Of a DNA stretch of 24,080 bases, positions 22,258 through 24,080 are shown piece after piece. Location: the NCBI GenBank assembly GCA_002338715.1, contig DDIR01000019.1, positions 20,955 through 45,034 of the forward strand, written 5' to 3'. Both the position numbers and the translations under genes were made by a program. Position 1 is the stretch's first letter, and every line of letters starts with the position of its first letter. This stretch comes from Phycisphaerales bacterium UBA1845 (GTDB lineage Bacteria; Planctomycetota; Phycisphaerae; UBA1845). The notes beneath the pieces are model-generated. The model did not search any database and was not told the origin of the DNA. It saw nothing but the letters and a program-made list of their open reading frames with translations.

Positions 22258-24080
22258 CTAGGGTCCAACGAGCCCAGCTTCCCACGCCGCATAGTCCTGA
22301 CCATCGACGTCGCCGTCAAGATCAATGTCGGCTGCGGCGCACGCATTCCCAACCAAAGGTCCATAAAGCGCCGGATAGCACAAGCACGACCCTTCTCCTG
22401 TGTAGCATTGCTGCATGAGGGCGAAGTCTTCAAGGTCCACCGTGCTGTCACCGGTCAGGTCGGCGCTCTGCGGATCGCACTCGGCTTGCGTGATAAGAAC
22501 ATCGTCAATCGCAACTTCAACGATGTCACCGCTTGCTGGTCCATCGGTAGCCTTAAATCGCAACCGCATTTGACTGGTTGGGACGACAAATTCACTCACG
22601 TTGAACTGCACGTGCTCCCATCCTCCACCGCCTGGAGACAACGATTCGACGGTTGTCCACGAACCACCATTGTTGTTTGAAATCTCCGCGACGTAACCGT
22701 CATCACCGCCGGTATCGCGCTCATAAAACCAGCGATAGTAGGAGACGCGGGCATCACCCGCACCAAGATCAAACAAGGGCGACGTCACGATGACCGTTCC
22801 ACCGTCAACGTCATCCGTGCCCTGCGACCCACCGGGGTTGGTGGCTGTGTACATGCAGAAGCCTGAACCGGTTGGCGTGTGGTCGTTTTCCGGCTGAGCA
22901 CCGGTGCCAACAGGATCACCTCGAAGGAACGTACCGGTCGAAGCCGTGTCGGGTCCGGTGGTCCAACCTTCATTGCTGTCGAAGTCGTCGGCAAAGACAA
23001 CCTTCGACGAATCGAGGATGGTCGCGGTGTACACCGTGTTCGGTGCATCGCCCGGATTGGTGACGGTCTGACCGCCTTCGGTTTCAGCGCTGAAGTAGTA
23101 AGAAATTTCCTGGCCGCAAAGTGCCGGCGGAAGCGACGCCGTATATTGATCCGGTCCATTGGACGTCATCGGCACGGCGGTGAATCCGTCGCCCAGATCG
23201 TAATGCAGCAGTCCGGTGTTGGGTTTGTGAACACCGTTGCACCGCCCGGTCAGGCTGATTTCGACATCGGGTGAACTCAGCGGGTTGATCATTTGCGGGA
23301 GCGGCGTTGCGAATTCAAAGTCGAGCGAACCAAGGAGGGCGCTGGCGGCCAACGCATCGCTGACATCCAGGACGAATAACCCACGATCAATATCGCTGAC
23401 GATCACCGTGCCGCTGGGAAAGAATGGATAGTTGCTCCACGCCCCGTCGAAATTGACGCTGCTGTTTTCCGGGAACGTGTCGTAATACCCCACCTCGACC
23501 GGAACCAACGGGTTGGCGATGTTCACCACACGCAAACCCGAGCTGTAGTTGGCCTCGAACATCACGCACTCGTCGATGTACAGGTTGTGATCGCGCGATT
23601 GTTCGCCGGTCGTAAACGTGCCAACAAATTGCGGGCTGGATAGATCTTCAATGTTAAAGATCAGTGTCCGCGTTGTGGGTACGCCAGGGTCGCCTTCATC
23701 CAACTCGTCATTGACGTAGAGGAACTTGCGGTCTGGCGTCGTCCAGCCTTGGTGGCAATAGTCCACGCCAGGATAAGACGTGCGTGAAAGCAGAAACATG
23801 TTGCCTTTGTCGGTCACGTCAAGAATATCGACGCCGCGACCTTCACTGAAGCCGAAGAGGATCTCTCGGCCCGCATAGGGGCCCGACGTATAGTTGACGA
23901 TGTGAGCGTCGTGATGGTATGCGGCGCCGGTGCCCGTCCAGCGACCGGCTTCTGGTGGATTCACCGGGTTGACGTTCAGATCAAACGCGACGGGCGCCCC
24001 GCCATTGATGTTGGCGCCGACCAAATAAAGGTATCCGCTGTCCGTGTTGATCGCGACGTTGTGGCTGCTGGAGACACCTT
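22258..24080 (-). CDS. Choice-of-anchor B family protein (LVIVD repeats), with shared C-terminal module, N-terminus outside window
   Basis: About 606 codons are visible and the frame stays open to the right window edge, so the N-terminus is missing; a TTG at 24024 is only an internal codon ('HNVAINTDSGYLYLVG' precedes and spans it). The N-terminal half has LVIVD-type propeller repeats and the signature blocks of choice-of-anchor-B proteins: 'AYHHDAHIVNYTSGPYAGRE', 'YCHQGWTTPDRKFLYVNDEL', 'SRDHNLYIDECVMFEANYSS' and 'FDGAWSNYPFFPSGTVIVSD'. The C-terminal part is an Ig-like stretch ('CGQEISYYFSAETEGG'), a jelly-roll module ('DDFDSNEGWTTGPD' to 'VEVAIDDVLITQAEC') and two dockerin-like loops ('ADLTGDSTVDLEDFALMQQC', 'AADIDLDGDVDGQDYAAWEA'). 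The family uses different C-terminal anchors in different phyla; here the anchor is dockerin-like. It is surface-exposed or secreted; its function is unknown. Confidence 0.88.
   Translation of the reverse strand, partial: GVSSSHNVAINTDSGYLYLVGANINGGAPVAFDLNVNPVNPPEAGRWTGTGAAYHHDAHIVNYTSGPYAGREILFGFSEGRGVDILDVTDKGNMFLLSRTSYPGVDYCHQGWTTPDRKFLYVNDELDEGDPGVPTTRTLIFNIEDLSSPQFVGTFTTGEQSRDHNLYIDECVMFEANYSSGLRVVNIANPLVPVEVGYYDTFPENSSVNFDGAWSNYPFFPSGTVIVSDIDRGLFVLDVSDALAASALLGSLDFEFATPLPQMINPLSSPDVEISLTGRCNGVHKPNTGLLHYDLGDGFTAVPMTSNGPDQYTASLPPALCGQEISYYFSAETEGGQTVTNPGDAPNTVYTATILDSSKVVFADDFDSNEGWTTGPDTASTGTFLRGDPVGTGAQPENDHTPTGSGFCMYTATNPGGSQGTDDVDGGTVIVTSPLFDLGAGDARVSYYRWFYERDTGGDDGYVAEISNNNGGSWTTVESLSPGGGGWEHVQFNVSEFVVPTSQMRLRFKATDGPASGDIVEVAIDDVLITQAECDPQSADLTGDSTVDLEDFALMQQCYTGEGSCLCYPALYGPLVGNACAAADIDLDGDVDGQDYAAWEAGLVGP

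Noticed and set aside
1..24080. CRISPR arrays, tRNA or rRNA genes, insertion sequences and phage genes
   Set aside because: Looked for regularly spaced repeats, clover-leaf ends, transposase motifs and terminal inverted repeats; none were seen.

Overview
The window reads as a chromosomal segment of a Planctomycetota bacterium, possibly Phycisphaerae-like. This is an inference from three exported proteins that end in paired, dockerin-like calcium-binding repeats with a 'CLAGP/CYTGE/CLLGP' spacer, a pattern common in that phylum, together with a DUF2723 membrane protein and DUF2891. No 16S rRNA, tRNA, CRISPR array or insertion sequence was seen, so the lineage call is not proven.

Positions 1-16764 form a cell-surface polysaccharide region. 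It starts with the C-terminal part of a DUF2723 (TMEM260-like) membrane glycosyltransferase and a UDP-GlcNAc 2-epimerase (+). A minus-strand cluster follows, transcribed in the order O-antigen ligase/polymerase, GT4 glycosyltransferase, left-handed beta-helix acetyltransferase, GT4 glycosyltransferase. Divergent from it is a plus-strand pair, a Wzx-type flippase and a further glycosyltransferase. A secreted protein of unknown function (-) faces that pair. After a gene-free stretch of about 580 bp come a GmhA-like SIS isomerase and a GNAT acetyltransferase (+), then an SxtJ-like membrane protein, a NodU/CmcH-family carbamoyltransferase and a 52-residue DUF5989 membrane peptide, and finally a second, divergent UDP-GlcNAc 2-epimerase. 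Together these would make a nucleotide sugar (ManNAc type), assemble and decorate a repeat unit (acetyl, carbamoyl), flip it and polymerise or ligate it.

Positions 16812-24080 are entirely minus strand and encode exported proteins: a beta-propeller protein, a 960-residue HExxH metalloprotease just upstream of it in the same operon, a DUF2891 protein and a choice-of-anchor-B (LVIVD-repeat) protein cut by the window end. The protease and the anchor-B protein share a C-terminal block (Ig-like strand domain, jelly-roll domain, dockerin-like repeats) on unrelated N-terminal domains.

The most interesting item is the SxtJ / carbamoyltransferase / DUF5989 triad, including the very short DUF5989 gene, which is easily missed. 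The shared C-terminal module of the exported proteins is the second point of interest.
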